A stretch of DNA of 64,000 nt from Rattus norvegicus (taxonomy: Eukaryota; Chordata; Mammalia; Rodentia; Muridae): assembly GCF_036323735.1 (NCBI RefSeq), contig NC_086031.1, positions 44,006,225 through 44,070,224 of the forward strand, written 5' to 3'. The position numbers and the translations under genes are program-made. Positions 24,071 to 35,229 of this stretch are shown in pieces. The notes below the pieces were generated by a model, which saw nothing but the letters and a program-made list of their open reading frames with translations, ran no database searches and had not been told where the DNA came from. Each line of letters starts with the position of its first letter. The stretch's first letter is position 1.

Positions 24071-24771
24071 GACCCTGGGAGAGAAACCCGACCGCCTGGT
24101 CAGGTGGGCACTCCTGAGGCTGCAGAGTGGAAGAGACCACCAACACTGCCCACCCCTGCCCACATCCCTGGCTCAAGAGGAAACTGTATAAGGCCTCTGG
24201 GTTCCCGTGGGGGAGGGCCCAGGAGCGGCAGGACCACTGCCTCTGAGACACCGCCGGAACCTGAAGGAAACAGACCGGATAAACAGTTCTCTGCACCCAA
24301 ATCCCGTGGGAGGAAGAGCTAAACCCTCAGAGAGGCAGACACGCCTGGGAAACCAGAAGAGACTGCACTCTGCATACACATCTCGGACGCCAGAGGAAAA
24401 CACCAAACGCCATCTGGAACCCTGGTGCACTGAAGCTCCTGGAAACTGCGACACAGATATTCCTGGTTGCTACTGCCGCGGAGACCTCTTGGGCAGCACC
24501 CCGCGAGCAAACTTGAGCCTCGGGACCATAGGTAAGACCAACTTTTCTGCTGCAAGTGACCTGTCTGGTGAACTCAAGACACAGGCCCACAGGAACAGCT
24601 GAAGACCTGTAGAGAGGGAAAACTACATGCCCGAAAGCAGAACACTCTGTCGCCATAACAGGCTGAAAGAAAACAGGAAAACAGGCCTACAGCACTCCTG
24701 ACACACAGGCTTATAGGGCAGTCTAGCCACTGTCAGAAATAGCAGAACAAAGTAACACTAGAGATAATCTG
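24071..24771 (+). promoter_or_regulatory. L1 5'UTR / internal promoter region
   Basis: About 700 bp from the duplication to the ORF1 start is clearly richer in GC and CpG than its surroundings (GACCGCC, GCCGCGGAGACC, CCCGCGAGC). It sits where the internal L1 pol II promoter lies. I see no tandem promoter monomers of the kind mouse L1 carries. Antisense frames here (24100-24656) are chance frames in GC-rich DNA. Promoter activity is inferred from position only. Confidence 0.75.
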
Positions 24772-25959
24772 ATGGCGAGAGGCAAGCGCAGGAACCCAAG
24801 CAACAAAAACCAAGACTACATGGCACCATCGGAGCCCAATTCTCCCACCAAAACAAACATGGAATATCCAAACACACCAGAAAAGCAAGATCTAGTTTCA
24901 AAATCATATTTGATCATGATGCTGGAGGACTTCAAGAAAGACGTGAAGAACTCCCTTAGAGAACAAGTAGAAGCCTACAGAGAGGAATCACAAAAATGCC
25001 TGAAAGAATTCCAGGAAAACATAATTAAACAAGTAGAAGCCCATAGAGAGGAGTCACAAAAATCCCTGAAAGAATTCCAGGAAATCATAAATAAACAAGT
25101 AGAAGACCATAGAGAGGAGTCACAAAAATCCCTGAAAGAATTCCAGGAAAACACAATCAAACAGTTGAAGGAATTAAAAATGGAAATAGAAGCAATCAAG
25201 AAAGAACACATGGAAACAACCCTGGATATAGAAAACCAAAAGAAGAGACAAGGAGCTGTAGATACAAGCTTCACCAACAGAATACAGGAGATGGAAGAGA
25301 GAATCTCAGGAGCAGAAGATTCCATAGAAATCATTGACTCAACTGTCAAAGATAATGTAAAGCGGAAAAAGCTACTGGTCCAAAACATACTGGAAATCCA
25401 GGACTCAATGAGAAGATCAAACCTAAGGATAATAGGTATAGAAGAGAGTGAAGACTCCCAGCTCAAAGGACCAGTAAATATCTTCAACAAAATCATAGAA
25501 GAAAACTTCCCTAACCTAAAAAAAGAGATACCCATAGACATACAAGAAGCCTACAGAACTCCAAATAGATTGGACCAGAAAAGAAACACCTCCCGTCACA
25601 TAATTGTCAAAACACCAAACGCACAAAATAAAGAAAGAATATTAAAAGCAGTAAGGGAAAAAGGTCAAGTAACATATAAAGGCAGACCTATCAGAATCAC
25701 ACCAGACTTTTCGCCAGAAACTATGAAGGCCAGAAGATCCTGGACAGATGTCATACAGACCCTAAGAGAACACAAATGCCAGCCCAGGTTACTGTATCCT
25801 GCAAAACTCTCAATTAACATAGATGGAGAAACCAAGATATTCCATGACAAAACCAAATTTACACAATATCTTTCTACAAATCCAGCACTACAAAGGATAT
25901 TAAATGATAAAGCCCAACATAAGGAGGCAAGCTATACCCTAGAAGAAGCAAGAAACTAA
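24772..25959 (+). CDS. L1 ORF1p, RNA-binding chaperone (intact)
   Basis: The 395-residue product is an L1 ORF1 protein that trimerises and coats L1 RNA in cytoplasmic particles. It starts at the first ATG after the 5'UTR, with a basic N-terminus MARGKRRNPSNKNQ. A coiled coil spans about residues 45-165 and includes three 22-residue repeats (residues 65-130). The RRM-like domain follows, with LRIIGIEE at about 220. The C-terminal domain carries RHIIVKTPN, REKGQVTYKGRPIRITPDFS and ARRSW. No stop or frameshift is present and the end EEARN is typical. It is the only intact frame with a family identity in the window. The length exceeds a one- or two-repeat form because of the tripled coiled-coil unit. 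Expression cannot be judged here. Confidence 0.95.
   Translation: MARGKRRNPSNKNQDYMAPSEPNSPTKTNMEYPNTPEKQDLVSKSYLIMMLEDFKKDVKNSLREQVEAYREESQKCLKEFQENIIKQVEAHREESQKSLKEFQEIINKQVEDHREESQKSLKEFQENTIKQLKELKMEIEAIKKEHMETTLDIENQKKRQGAVDTSFTNRIQEMEERISGAEDSIEIIDSTVKDNVKRKKLLVQNILEIQDSMRRSNLRIIGIEESEDSQLKGPVNIFNKIIEENFPNLKKEIPIDIQEAYRTPNRLDQKRNTSRHIIVKTPNAQNKERILKAVREKGQVTYKGRPIRITPDFSPETMKARRSWTDVIQTLREHKCQPRLLYPAKLSINIDGETKIFHDKTKFTQYLSTNPALQRILNDKAQHKEASYTLEEARN
24964..25161 (+). repeat. 3 x 66-bp tandem repeat in ORF1 coiled coil
   Basis: Three head-to-tail 66-bp units (24964-25029, 25030-25095, 25096-25161) encode QVEAYREESQKCLKEFQ..., QVEAHREESQKSLKEFQ... and QVEDHREESQKSLKEFQ.... Each unit is 22 residues, one more than three heptads. 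ORF1 length variation at this place is known in rodent L1s. Confidence 0.97.
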
Positions 25960-26018
25960 TCGTCTTGGCAATAAAACAAAGAGAAGAAAAGCACACAAAC
26001 ATAACCTCACATCCAAAT

Positions 26019-29000
26019 ATGAATACGACAGGAAGCAATAATCACTATTCCTTAATATCTCTGAACATCAATGGCCTCAACTCCCCAATAAAGAGACATA
26101 GATTAACAAACTGGATACGCAACGAGGACCCTGCATTCTGCTGCCTACAGGAAACACACCTCAGAGACAAAGACAGACACTACCTCAGAGTGAAAGACTG
26201 GTAAACAACTTTCCAAGCAAATGGTCGGAAGAAGCAAGCTGGAGTTGCCATTCTAATATCAGATAAAATCAATTTTCAACTAAAAGTCATGAAAAAAGAT
26301 AAGGAAGGACACTTCATATTCATCAAAGGAAAAATCCACCAAGATGAACTCTCAATCCTAAATATCTATGCCCCAAATACAAGGGCACCTACATAAGTAA
26401 AAGAAACCTTACTAAAGCTCAAAACACACATTGCACCTCATACAATAATAGTAGGAGATTTCAACACCCCACTCTCATCAATGGACAGATCATGGAAACA
26501 GAACTTAAACAGAGACATAGACAGACTAAGAGAAGTCATGAGCCAAATGGACTTAACGGATATTTATAGAACATTCTATCCTAAAGCAAAAGGATATACC
26601 TTGTTCTCAGCTCCTCATGGTACTTTCTCCAAAATTGACCATATAATTGGTCAAAAAACGGGCCTCAACAGGTACAGAAAGATAGAAATAATCCCATGCG
26701 TGCTATCGGACCACCACGGCCTAAAACTGGTCTTCAATAACAATAAGGGAAGAGTGCCCACATATACGTGGAAATTGAACAATGCTCTACTCAATGATAA
26801 CCTGGTCAAGGAAGAAATAAAGAAAGAAATTAAAAACTTTTTAGAATTTAATGAAAATGAAGGTACAACATACCCAAACTTATGGGACACAATGAAAGCT
26901 GTGCTAAGAGGAAAACTCATAGCGCTGAGTGCCTGCAGAAAGAAACAGGAAAGAGCATATGTCAGCAGCTTGACAGCACACCTAAAAGCTCTAGAACAAA
27001 AAGAAGCAAATACACCCAGGAGGAGTAGAAGGCAGGAAATAATCAAACTCAGAGCTGAAATCAACCAAGTAGAAACAAAAAGGACCATAGAAAGAATCAA
27101 CAGAACCAAAAGTTGGTTCTTTGAGAAAATCAACAAGATAGATAAACCCTTAGCCAGACTAACGAGAGGACACAGAGAGTGTTTCCAAATTAATAAAATC
27201 AGAAATGAAAAGGGAGTCATAACTACAGATTCAGAGGAAATTCAAAAAATCATCAGATCTTACTATAAAAACCTATATTCAACAAAACTTGAAAATCTTC
27301 AGGAAATGGGCAATTTCCTAGACAGATACCAGGTATCGAAGTTAAATCAGGAACAGATAAACCAGTTAAACAACCCCATAACTCCTAAGGAAATAGAAGC
27401 AGTCATTAAAGGTCTCCCAACCAAAAAGAGCCCAGGTCCAGACGGGTTTAGTGCAGAATACTATCAGACCTTCACAGAAGGCCTCATACCAATATTATCC
27501 AAACTATTCCACAAAATTGAAACAGATGGATCACTACCGATTCCTTCTATGAAGCCACAATTACTCTTATACCTAAACCACACAAAGACCCAACAAAGAA
27601 AGAGAACTTCAGACCAACTTCCCTTATGAATATCGACGCAAAAATACTCAATAAAATTCTGGCAAACCGAATTCAAGAGCACATCAAAACAATCATCCAC
27701 CATGATCAAGTAGGCTTCATCCCAGGCATGCAGGGATGGTTTAACATAGGGAAATCCATTAACGTGATCCATTATATACACAAACTGAAAGAACAAAACC
27801 ACATGATCATTTCATTAGATGCTGAGAAAGCATTTGACAAAATTCAACACCCCTTCATGATAAAAGTCCTGGAAAGAATAGGAATTCAAGGCCCATACCT
27901 AAACATAGTAAAAGCCATATACAGCAAACCAGTTGCTAATATTAAAATAAATGGAGAGAAACTTGAAGCAATCCAACTAAAATCAGGGACTAGACAAGGC
28001 TTCCCACTCTCTCCCTACTTATTCAATATAGTTATTGAAGTTCTAGCCAGAGCAATCAGACAACAAAAGGAGGTCAAGGGGATACAGATCAGAAAAGAAG
28101 AAGTCAAAATATCACTATTTGCAGATGATATGATAGTATATTTAAGTGATCCCAAAAGTTCCACCAGAGAACTACTAAAGCTAATAAACAACTTCAGCAA
28201 AGTGGCTGAGTATAAAATTAACTCAAATAAATCAGTAGCCTTCCTCTACACAAAAGAGAAACAAGACGAGAAAGAAATACGGGAAACGACACCCTTCATA
28301 ATAGACCCAAATAATATAAAGTACCTCGGTGTGACTTTAACCAAGCAAGTAAAAGATCTGTACAGTAAGAACTTCAAGACACTGAAGAAAGAAATTGAAG
28401 AAGACCTTAGAAGATGGAAAGATCTCCCATGCTCATGGATTGGCAGGATCAATATAGTAAAAATGGCCATTTTACCAAAAGCGATCTACAGATTCAATGC
28501 AATCACCATCAAAATACCAATCCAATTCTTCAAAGAGTTAGACAGAACAATTTGAAAATTCATCTGGAATAACAAAAAACCCAGGATAGCTAAAACTATC
28601 CTCAACAATAAAAGGACTTCAGGGGGAATCACTATCCCTGAACTCAAGCAGTATTACAGAGCAATAGTGATAAAAACTGCATGGTATTGGTACAGAGACA
28701 GACAGATAGACCAATGGAATAGAATTGAAGACCCAGAAATGAACCCACCTATGGTCACTTGATTTTTGACAAAGGAGCCAAAACCATCCAAAGGAAAAAA
28801 GATAGCATTTTCAGCAAATGGTGCTGGTTCAACTGGAGGTCAATATGTAGAAGAATGCAGATCGATCCATGCTTATCACCCTGTACAAAGCTTAAGTCCA
28901 AGTGGATCAAGGACCTCCACATCAAACCAGACACACTCAAACTAATAGAAGAAAAACTAGGGAAGCATCTGGAACACATGGGCACTGGAAAAAATTTCCT

Positions 29001-29829
29001 GAACAAAACACCAATGGCTTATGCTCTAAGATCAAGAATCAACAAATGGGATCTCATAAAACTGCAAAGCTTCTGTAAGGCAAAGGACACTGTGGTTAGG
29101 ACAAAACGGCAACCAACAGATTGGGAAAATCCTACAACAGATAGAGGCCTTATATCTAAAATATACAAAGAACTCAAGAAGTTAGACCGCAGGGAGACAA
29201 ATAACCCTATTAAAAAATGGGGTTCAGAGCTAAACAAACAATTCACAGCTGAGGAATGCCGAATGGCTGAGAAACACCTAAAGAAATGTTCAACATCTTT
29301 AGTCATAAGGGAAATGCAAATCAAAACAACCCTGAGATTTCACCTCACACCAGTGAGAATGGCTAAGATCAAAAACTCAGGTGACAGCAGATGCTGGCGA
29401 GGATGCCGAGAAAGAGGAACACTCCTCCATTGTTGATGGGATTGCAGACTGGTACAACCATTCTGGAAATCAGTCTGGAGGTTCCTCAGAAAATTGGACA
29501 TTGAACTGCCTGAGGATCCAGCTATACCTCTTTTGGGCATATATCCAAAAGATGCCCCAACATATAAAAAAGACACGTGCTCCACTATGTTCATCGCAGC
29601 CTTATTTATAATAGCCAGAAGCTGGAAAGAACCCAGATGCCCTTCAACAGAGGAATGGATACAGACAATGTGGTACATCTATACAATGGAATATTACTCA
29701 GCTATCAAAAACAACGGCTTTATGAAATTCGTAGGCAAATGGTTGGAACTGGAAAATATCATTCTGAGTGAGCTAACCCAATCACAGAAAGACATACATG
29801 GTGTGCATTCATTGATAAGTGGCTATTAG
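26019..29829 (+). pseudogene. L1 ORF2 (endonuclease-reverse transcriptase), broken
   Basis: ORF2 encodes the nicking endonuclease and reverse transcriptase. The first ATG in frame is 26019, 60 bp after ORF1; the TTG at 25965 is an unlikely start. Domains in order are endonuclease (SLNINGLNSPIKRHRLTNW, CCLQETHLRDKDRHYL, SDHHGLKLVF at about 26706), RT (KKSPGPDGFSAEYYQTF at about 27425, FADDM at 28118-28132) and a Cys-rich C-terminus ending WYIYTMEYYSAIKNN. Lesions seen: TAA at 26202 (AAA expected), TAA at 26394 (CAA expected), a 1-nt deletion near 27540, TGA at 28553 (TGC expected), a 4-nt deletion near 28750, an in-frame 12-nt deletion near 29131, and TGA at 29434 (TGG in the 60205 copy). The first stop falls inside the endonuclease, so no active protein is expected. 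Confidence 0.96.
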
Positions 29830-30541
29830 CCCAAATGCTTGAATTACCCTAGATGCCTAGAACAAATGAAACTCAAGACGGATGATCAAAATGTGAATGC
29901 TTCACGCCTTCTTTAAAAGGGGAACAAGAATACCCTTGGCAGGGAAGATAGAGGCAAAGATTAAAACAGAGACTGAAGTAACACCCATTCAGAGCCTGCC
30001 CCACATGTGACCCATACATATACAGCCACCCAATTAGACAAGATGGATGAAGCAAAGAAGTGCAGACCGACAGGAGACGGATGTAGATCGCTCCTGAGAG
30101 ACACAGCCAGAATACAGCAAATACAGAGGCGAATGCCAGCAGCAAACCACTGAACTGAGAATAGAACCGCCGTTGAAGGAATCAGAGAAAGAACTGGAAG
30201 AGCTTGAAGGGGCTCGAGACCCCATATGTACAACAATGCCAAGCAACCAGAGCTTCCAGGGACTAAGCCACCACCTAAAGACTATACATGGACTGACCCT
30301 GGACTCTGACCCCATAGGTAGCAATGAATATCCTAGTAAGATCACCAGTGGTAGGGGAAGCCCTGGGTCCTGCTAAGACTGAACCCCCAGTGAACTAGAC
30401 TGTTGGGGGGAGGGCGGCAATGGGGGGAGGGTGGGTTGGGAGGGGAACACCCATAAGGAAGGGGTGGAGGTGGATTTTTGCCCGGAAACCGGGAAAGGGA
30501 ATAACACTCGAAATGTATATAAGATATACTCAAGTTAATAA
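29830..30541 (+). other. L1 3'UTR with G-rich tract and poly(A) signal
   Basis: The 3'UTR of the full-length element. A G-rich stretch at about 30402-30447 carries several runs of three to six G (GGGGGG, GGG, GGGGGG, GGG, GGG, GGG, GGGG), a pattern able to form G-quadruplexes and common to L1 3'UTRs. The element ends with TTAATAAA running into the A-tail. Antisense frames at 29873-30345 are chance. Confidence 0.9.
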
Positions 30542-30555
30542 AAAAAAAGTGTCTC
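30542..30555. repeat. Right target-site duplication of full-length L1
   Basis: AAAAAAAGTGTCTC, equal to 24057-24070. It is followed by AG, so the sequence also reads GTGTCTCAG as at 23471-23479. Confidence 0.9.
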
Positions 30556-30559
30556 AGAC

Positions 30560-32635
30560 ATGATGCCTGGGAACCTGAATATCCTGGTTCCTTTAGAGTC
30601 CTGGAAACAATATTCTGTGAGATCATTAGTTCATCCAGCCATTTTTTTGGCTGCTGGCCCCAATAGTTATTATTTAGGCCAACCTCTCATCTGTATTTGG
30701 TACATTAACTCAGAACATGGTATTATTAAGCACAGGGGGAATTGCTTATATTTACATCTCCATATTGTGAAATCATCATGGCTACCGTGGAATTTATTGT
30801 TTTCATAAACTAATAGAAAGAAGGAAGTATATGGTATCTTGTGTTCTCTAAATATGTCTGCTCACAGAATCTCTATTGAGTCATCACATGTGCTACATTA
30901 GAAACAGTTTGAAACACATTCACACGGATAGTACTTGGTCTTGTGGTTCCGAAACATTTTTAAAGACGACGAGCTCTATGAAAACTGCTGTTCCAGCCGA
31001 AAGGCCCTGCAGCCACCCAGGGGTCCCTGCAGTCTGCCTCGGGTAGTAGTTCAGCTTTGGTAAGATTAGTACTTTTCTCTTTTCAATTTATACACCATTT
31101 ACATCAAACTTTCTGCTGTGATTGTATCCCAACTCCTCAGTTTTTACTGGAGCAAAGAAAAGAACAGATTCAGTAAGAGAAGGGCAGGAAACGGTGGCAG
31201 CTTAGATGTGGAGGATTGACTATCAATGTTTGTACATCACCACCATGCATGCTGCTATTTGAGAAAACATATTGATGACCGGAAAAGATTGATTGTTACT
31301 AGAAAAAAAAACTGATTGTTTATCACACTAGGCAGCTATCAGTCATCAAAGACACCAATTATTCTGGAGACTCTCATTGACACAGTATTATTGAAACTGC
31401 AGGATAATTAATAGGCTATCTATAGACATCATTTGTTTTAATTCTGCCATCAACTTGAAGTAGGAGCTACTATCACGCACTACTTTTAAAAGGTGACCAA
31501 AGTGAATTTTAGTGTTTGCATAGTAGACAAAGCTAAAATAGCTCAGAAGTCATGAATATAGAACAAATTGCTAGAGAGCTTCTATCCTTATATCCAGATT
31601 CTTAGCTATCTCTTTCTCCTTAATGATTCAGCACATTCTAGAACAGAAACACCAATAAATCGTTAAGGATTCTGGGCAAGGTGCCAGATGCCTTCAGAAG
31701 TGAATATGATTTGGCCTTATCACTCAAGACACATCCGTAACATCTGTGTCCCATTGAATTCTAACTCCTGTCTATTTGCTCATTCATTTAGTAGAAGGAC
31801 TCGTGGAAATGCCAAGACAGGGCAACTAAGGCTAGCCAATGAAGTTAGGGGAGATTTCACGGAAGTAACAAATGAACTGAGCTTGGAGGACTCTAGTAAC
31901 TAGAAAATGATCAAAAGGATTCTGATTCCGGAGACAACAAGGAGACCAGAAGCCATGGGGTAGTGTTGTCAGCAACAGCGGCTGTAGCCTTTGGAGTAAT
32001 CTTGTAGAATTTATAGCACACACTGATGGATTAGAACTTGAGGAACTTGAGTGCTAAGGAAGAATCATTTCTCAAACTTAGGTAGCTGCAAGGATAGAAC
32101 CATCGACTACCTCGAGTTTTGAACAGGAAAGTGTGCTTAATTGTAGGCATGCTTAGGTGAGTTTTCTTAAGGTATTTGGTTTTATATTCTCAAGAAATAG
32201 CTTAGTATTCAGATTTGATCCACAACAAAATGCCCACTACTGGACAGATTGAGATGAAGATGAAAACGTATAGCATTTCAATCAAAATACCTTAAATTTT
32301 ATACATGACGTATGTTGTAAAATAAATGTCACTACCTAGTTATGAAAATCAAACTTGTGCATAGCTACTTATACATCACACTCATTATATATAACATATT
32401 GTACGTGTATTATTTATATAGAAGAATATATGGGTTATTTACAGTAAAAGCATATTGAGCTTTAAGCTATTAATATAGAAGGGAATTTTTAAGACTGGAC
32501 TTACATGTAACTTTATCCATTACTTTTAAAAATACAGAGTTTTCAATGAATGATTATAACATTAGAGGGAGGACTTCTGGTGACTGAGAAAATGTCGTTT
32601 CAGCATTCCCATCTTTGATTATGTGTAACCATTTG
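30560..32635. other. Unassigned sequence, no gene seen
   Basis: About 2 kb without recognisable repeat or coding motif. Frames are at most 82 codons. Confidence 0.5.
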
Positions 32636-32639
32636 CTCT

Positions 32640-32965
32640 CTTCTATGTCTGCCCAGATCCCAAATCATGACCCAGAGGCTTATTTTTTATGAATTAAGGC
32701 CTAGGGCTTATACCAGGCTTATTCCCCAACTACCTCATAACTCAATTAACTTGTTTATATTAGTCTATGTCTGCCATGTGGCTGGTATTTCTCCCCAGTT
32801 TCATACATCCAACTTACTCCTTGTCCCAGTGGTGAGTCCCCCAACCCCCTCATGCCTGACTCCTTCCCAGAATTCTTATCTCACTGGCAGGTTCCCACCT
32901 TTTGTTCTCTCCTGCCTTGCTATAGGTAGTGTAGCTCTTTATTGCATGTGGAATTCTCTTACATA
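32640..32965 (+). mobile_element. Possible rodent interspersed repeat
   Basis: The order GCTTATTTTTTATGAATTAAGG, TATATTAGTCTATGTCTGCC and TGACTCCTTCCCAGAATTC is similar to a common murid repeat carrying GGCTTATTATGAATTATG and a CT-rich ...CCAGAATCTCC segment. The match is from memory and weak. The 99-codon frame across it (32667-32966) has no recognisable domain. Confidence 0.3.
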
Positions 32966-33111
32966 GTGTACAAGAGATTATCACTACAATTGTGTCTGTT
33001 TCCTTTCCATGCATATATATGTGCATGAACTTAGTATGTTATACGGAAGTTGCAACTTTCTGAGGTGAAGCAAAGCCATGCTCTGGCCATTTCTTAGATG
33101 ATGCTCATCTA

Positions 33112-33505
33112 TTGTATTTGTTGGCTACTCTGTTGCTATGAGAAATACCATGACCATAAGAAATCAGGGACAGAAAGGATTTATTTCCTCTTAAAGGTTG
33201 TAGCACATCATCTAGGGAAGCCAGGGAAAGTAGCTTGAGGAAGGAACAGAAGCAGAACTGAAGAGGAACACTGAGTCTCTTGCTACCCATGGCTTGTTCA
33301 TACAGCCCAGAACCACCAGCCCTGGACTCTCACTGTGCAGTGTGCTGGATCCTCCACATCAACCACTAATCAAAAAAACGCCTCTACAGATATATACAGT
33401 CACACAGTCACAGGCCCATCTGATGGAGGCAAGCATTGAGTGAAAGTTTCCTCTACCCTAATGACTCTATATGTGTCAACTTGACACAAACTAACCAGCT
33501 ATGCA
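33112..33505 (+). mobile_element. Rodent interspersed repeat, family A copy 1
   Basis: Starts GTTGCTATGAGAAATACCATGACC, a very common rodent repeat start. GGATTTATTTCC, CCATGGCTTGTTCATACAG, CCACCAGCC and GTGTCAACTTGACACAAACTA follow near the end. The same order of blocks recurs at 37890-38240 and 39400-39770. I am confident it is a high-copy rodent repeat but not of its Repbase name. Confidence 0.65.
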
Positions 33506-33509
33506 GGTG

Positions 33510-34725
33510 TCTTGCCCTGATAGAAGAAGCACAAACCACATTAGAATTAAATTTGAAATGGGTAAAACGTATAGGAGAAAGGATTTTTCTCATCATATAG
33601 CTCAGCTTCTTGTATAATAAAGAACTTTAATTATTTACTCATCTTGGGAAAATGTTGGAATACCTAATCTCATACCTAATGGAATGGTTAATTAATTTTT
33701 CTTTCTTTGGTGTTTATAAATTGTGACCAAAAGTGGTTTGGCTTTGAGTTTCAGTTTTAATATCTGTGTGTGTTAATTGTAAATCAAATACATTGCTTAA
33801 AATATCTTGCAGTAGGCTTTTAAAAGACAAGGTCTGCGTATCTGGTGCAGGTTAGTCATGATGTAGATGGTTAAAAGCAGGACGTTCTGATCAGAGCCCA
33901 GCATTATTAGGACCATGTAGACAAGCAAGTTCTAAATATATTCTTGATATGAGATGAAATATTTTCTAGTTTGTGCTTTTGCATGTGCTTTTCTAGTTTG
34001 GATCCTTGATCAGACATTAAAGCATCCACAGTTCAAGGGAAAATCATTCCTTCCATAATTGTCTTCCTCTCGGCCACATGTATCCCAAGGATTGCAAAGT
34101 CTATAGAACAACCTTCATTTCAATTTTATGGGATATCACATAGTGGAAACATTTGAACAGCTCAAGAACAATGGTAATTCACTAGAAAAATCCATCGGAG
34201 AAATCAATGATAATTTGAGTTTCTCTGAGAAGCAACGAGAATACATCGAACAAACAATATTAGAGTCAGCTACCAGGAATGAAGATATTATTAGTGGTGT
34301 AACTAAATACAGTAAAAAATGTGGATTTTTCTGGCCATGGCATTTGAGCACTAGGAATCAGTCAGCATTCAAAGGATACCTTCATGTGCCAATGAAGAGT
34401 AAGAATTTTATGCCATGAAAATCAAAACATTATGACTGTGCAGAGCCTTGGCATAGAAGCATACATTTGAATTGTTTTATATTGATGTTTTTCTTTAAAT
34501 AAGCAAAAATAAGTATATTGCATGTCTATTTTTGAAAATTATACAAAATAGTGGGTTTCACCACAAGCCCTTCATATATACTTTATATTGAGCCTCCAGT
34601 CTCTCCTTCCTCACCTTATGACTCTTTCAAACTGAGCCCCTGCTCTACTAAGCCACCATATCCTTCTATGCATTTTAAATATATCTTATAGACATTAGAA
34701 AATAAGATCAGTTAAAGTCATGAGA
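33510..34725. other. Unassigned sequence with one 96-codon frame
   Basis: The frame at 34128-34418 (+) reads as a hydrophilic, mostly helical peptide (ETFEQLKNNGNSLEKSIGEI, EKQREYIEQTILESATRNED). Its composition is more protein-like than its neighbours, but I recognise no family, no ATG context, no splice sites and no paralogue. It could be chance, an exon, or a decayed pseudogene. Confidence 0.35.
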
Positions 34726-34729
34726 TTTT

Positions 34730-35112
34730 TCCCTATTTGTGTGATGACGAATCTTGGTTGTCAGAAGACCTGGGTGGGAAGAGAGAATTTCATTTGAGTA
34801 ATTGCCTCCATCAGATTGGCCTGTGGGCATATCTGTGGGGTATTATCTTGTTTATTAATGATATAGGAGTGCTCAGCCCACTCTACACCATCCCACTCCT
34901 GGACAGTGGGACCTGTGTTGTATAAGAAAGCTGGATTAGCACCAGCTTGCGGAGCTAATAGTAAACACTGTGTCTCCATTGGCTTCTACTTCAAGTTCCT
35001 GCTTTGGCCTCACAATGATGCCCTGCAGCCAGAATTTTAAAATAAACCACTCTTTTCCAAGTTGCTCTAGATCAAGGTATTTATTATAGCCACAGAGAAC
35101 AAACCAGGACAA
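34730..35112 (+). mobile_element. Old rodent LTR-like or other interspersed repeat
   Basis: Contains GATGACGAATCTTGGTTGTCAG near the start and a terminal CCAGAATTTTAAAATAAACC plus TTCCAAGTTGCT with an AATAAA signal. This is the order seen in a common rodent repeat (GATGAATCTTCATTGTCAAC at the start, AAAATAAACCCTT...AAGTTGCT at the end). The middle is diverged and the family is uncertain. Confidence 0.5.
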
Positions 35113-35229
35113 TTTGTTGCAAAGAAATTTACTTTTATTACTTATTTTACTTTTTATATAATATTTACATTTTTAGTAATTAAAATTCTTATTAACTGAT
35201 ACATTAAAGAATAGAAACAATGCATATTG

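Larger units (their letters stand above)
24071..30541 (+). mobile_element. Near-full-length rat LINE-1, nonautonomous
   Basis: A 6.47 kb element with all L1 parts in order: a GC-richer 5'UTR (24071-24771), intact ORF1 (24772-25959), ORF2 (26019-29829) with disabling mutations, a 3'UTR with a G-rich tract, and AATAAA merging into a short A-tail. A 14-bp duplication flanks it. High similarity to the 60205-62119 copy over the last 1.9 kb places both in the same young subfamily. The difference is that this copy has decayed (4-nt and 12-nt deletions, stops). Confidence 0.97.

Noticed and set aside
24100..24656. Several overlapping antisense frames in the L1 5'UTR
   Set aside because: GC-rich DNA gives long chance frames. 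None has a recognisable domain, and I cannot show antisense coding from sequence alone.
25965..26018. Upstream start for ORF2 at 25965
   Set aside because: The codon is TTG. The first ATG in frame is 26019, right before the conserved ORF2 N-terminal region.
29873..30345. Antisense frames repeated at 61431-61804 that look conserved
   Set aside because: They recur only because both lie in the L1 3'UTR of the same subfamily. Similarity is by element copy, not by protein constraint.
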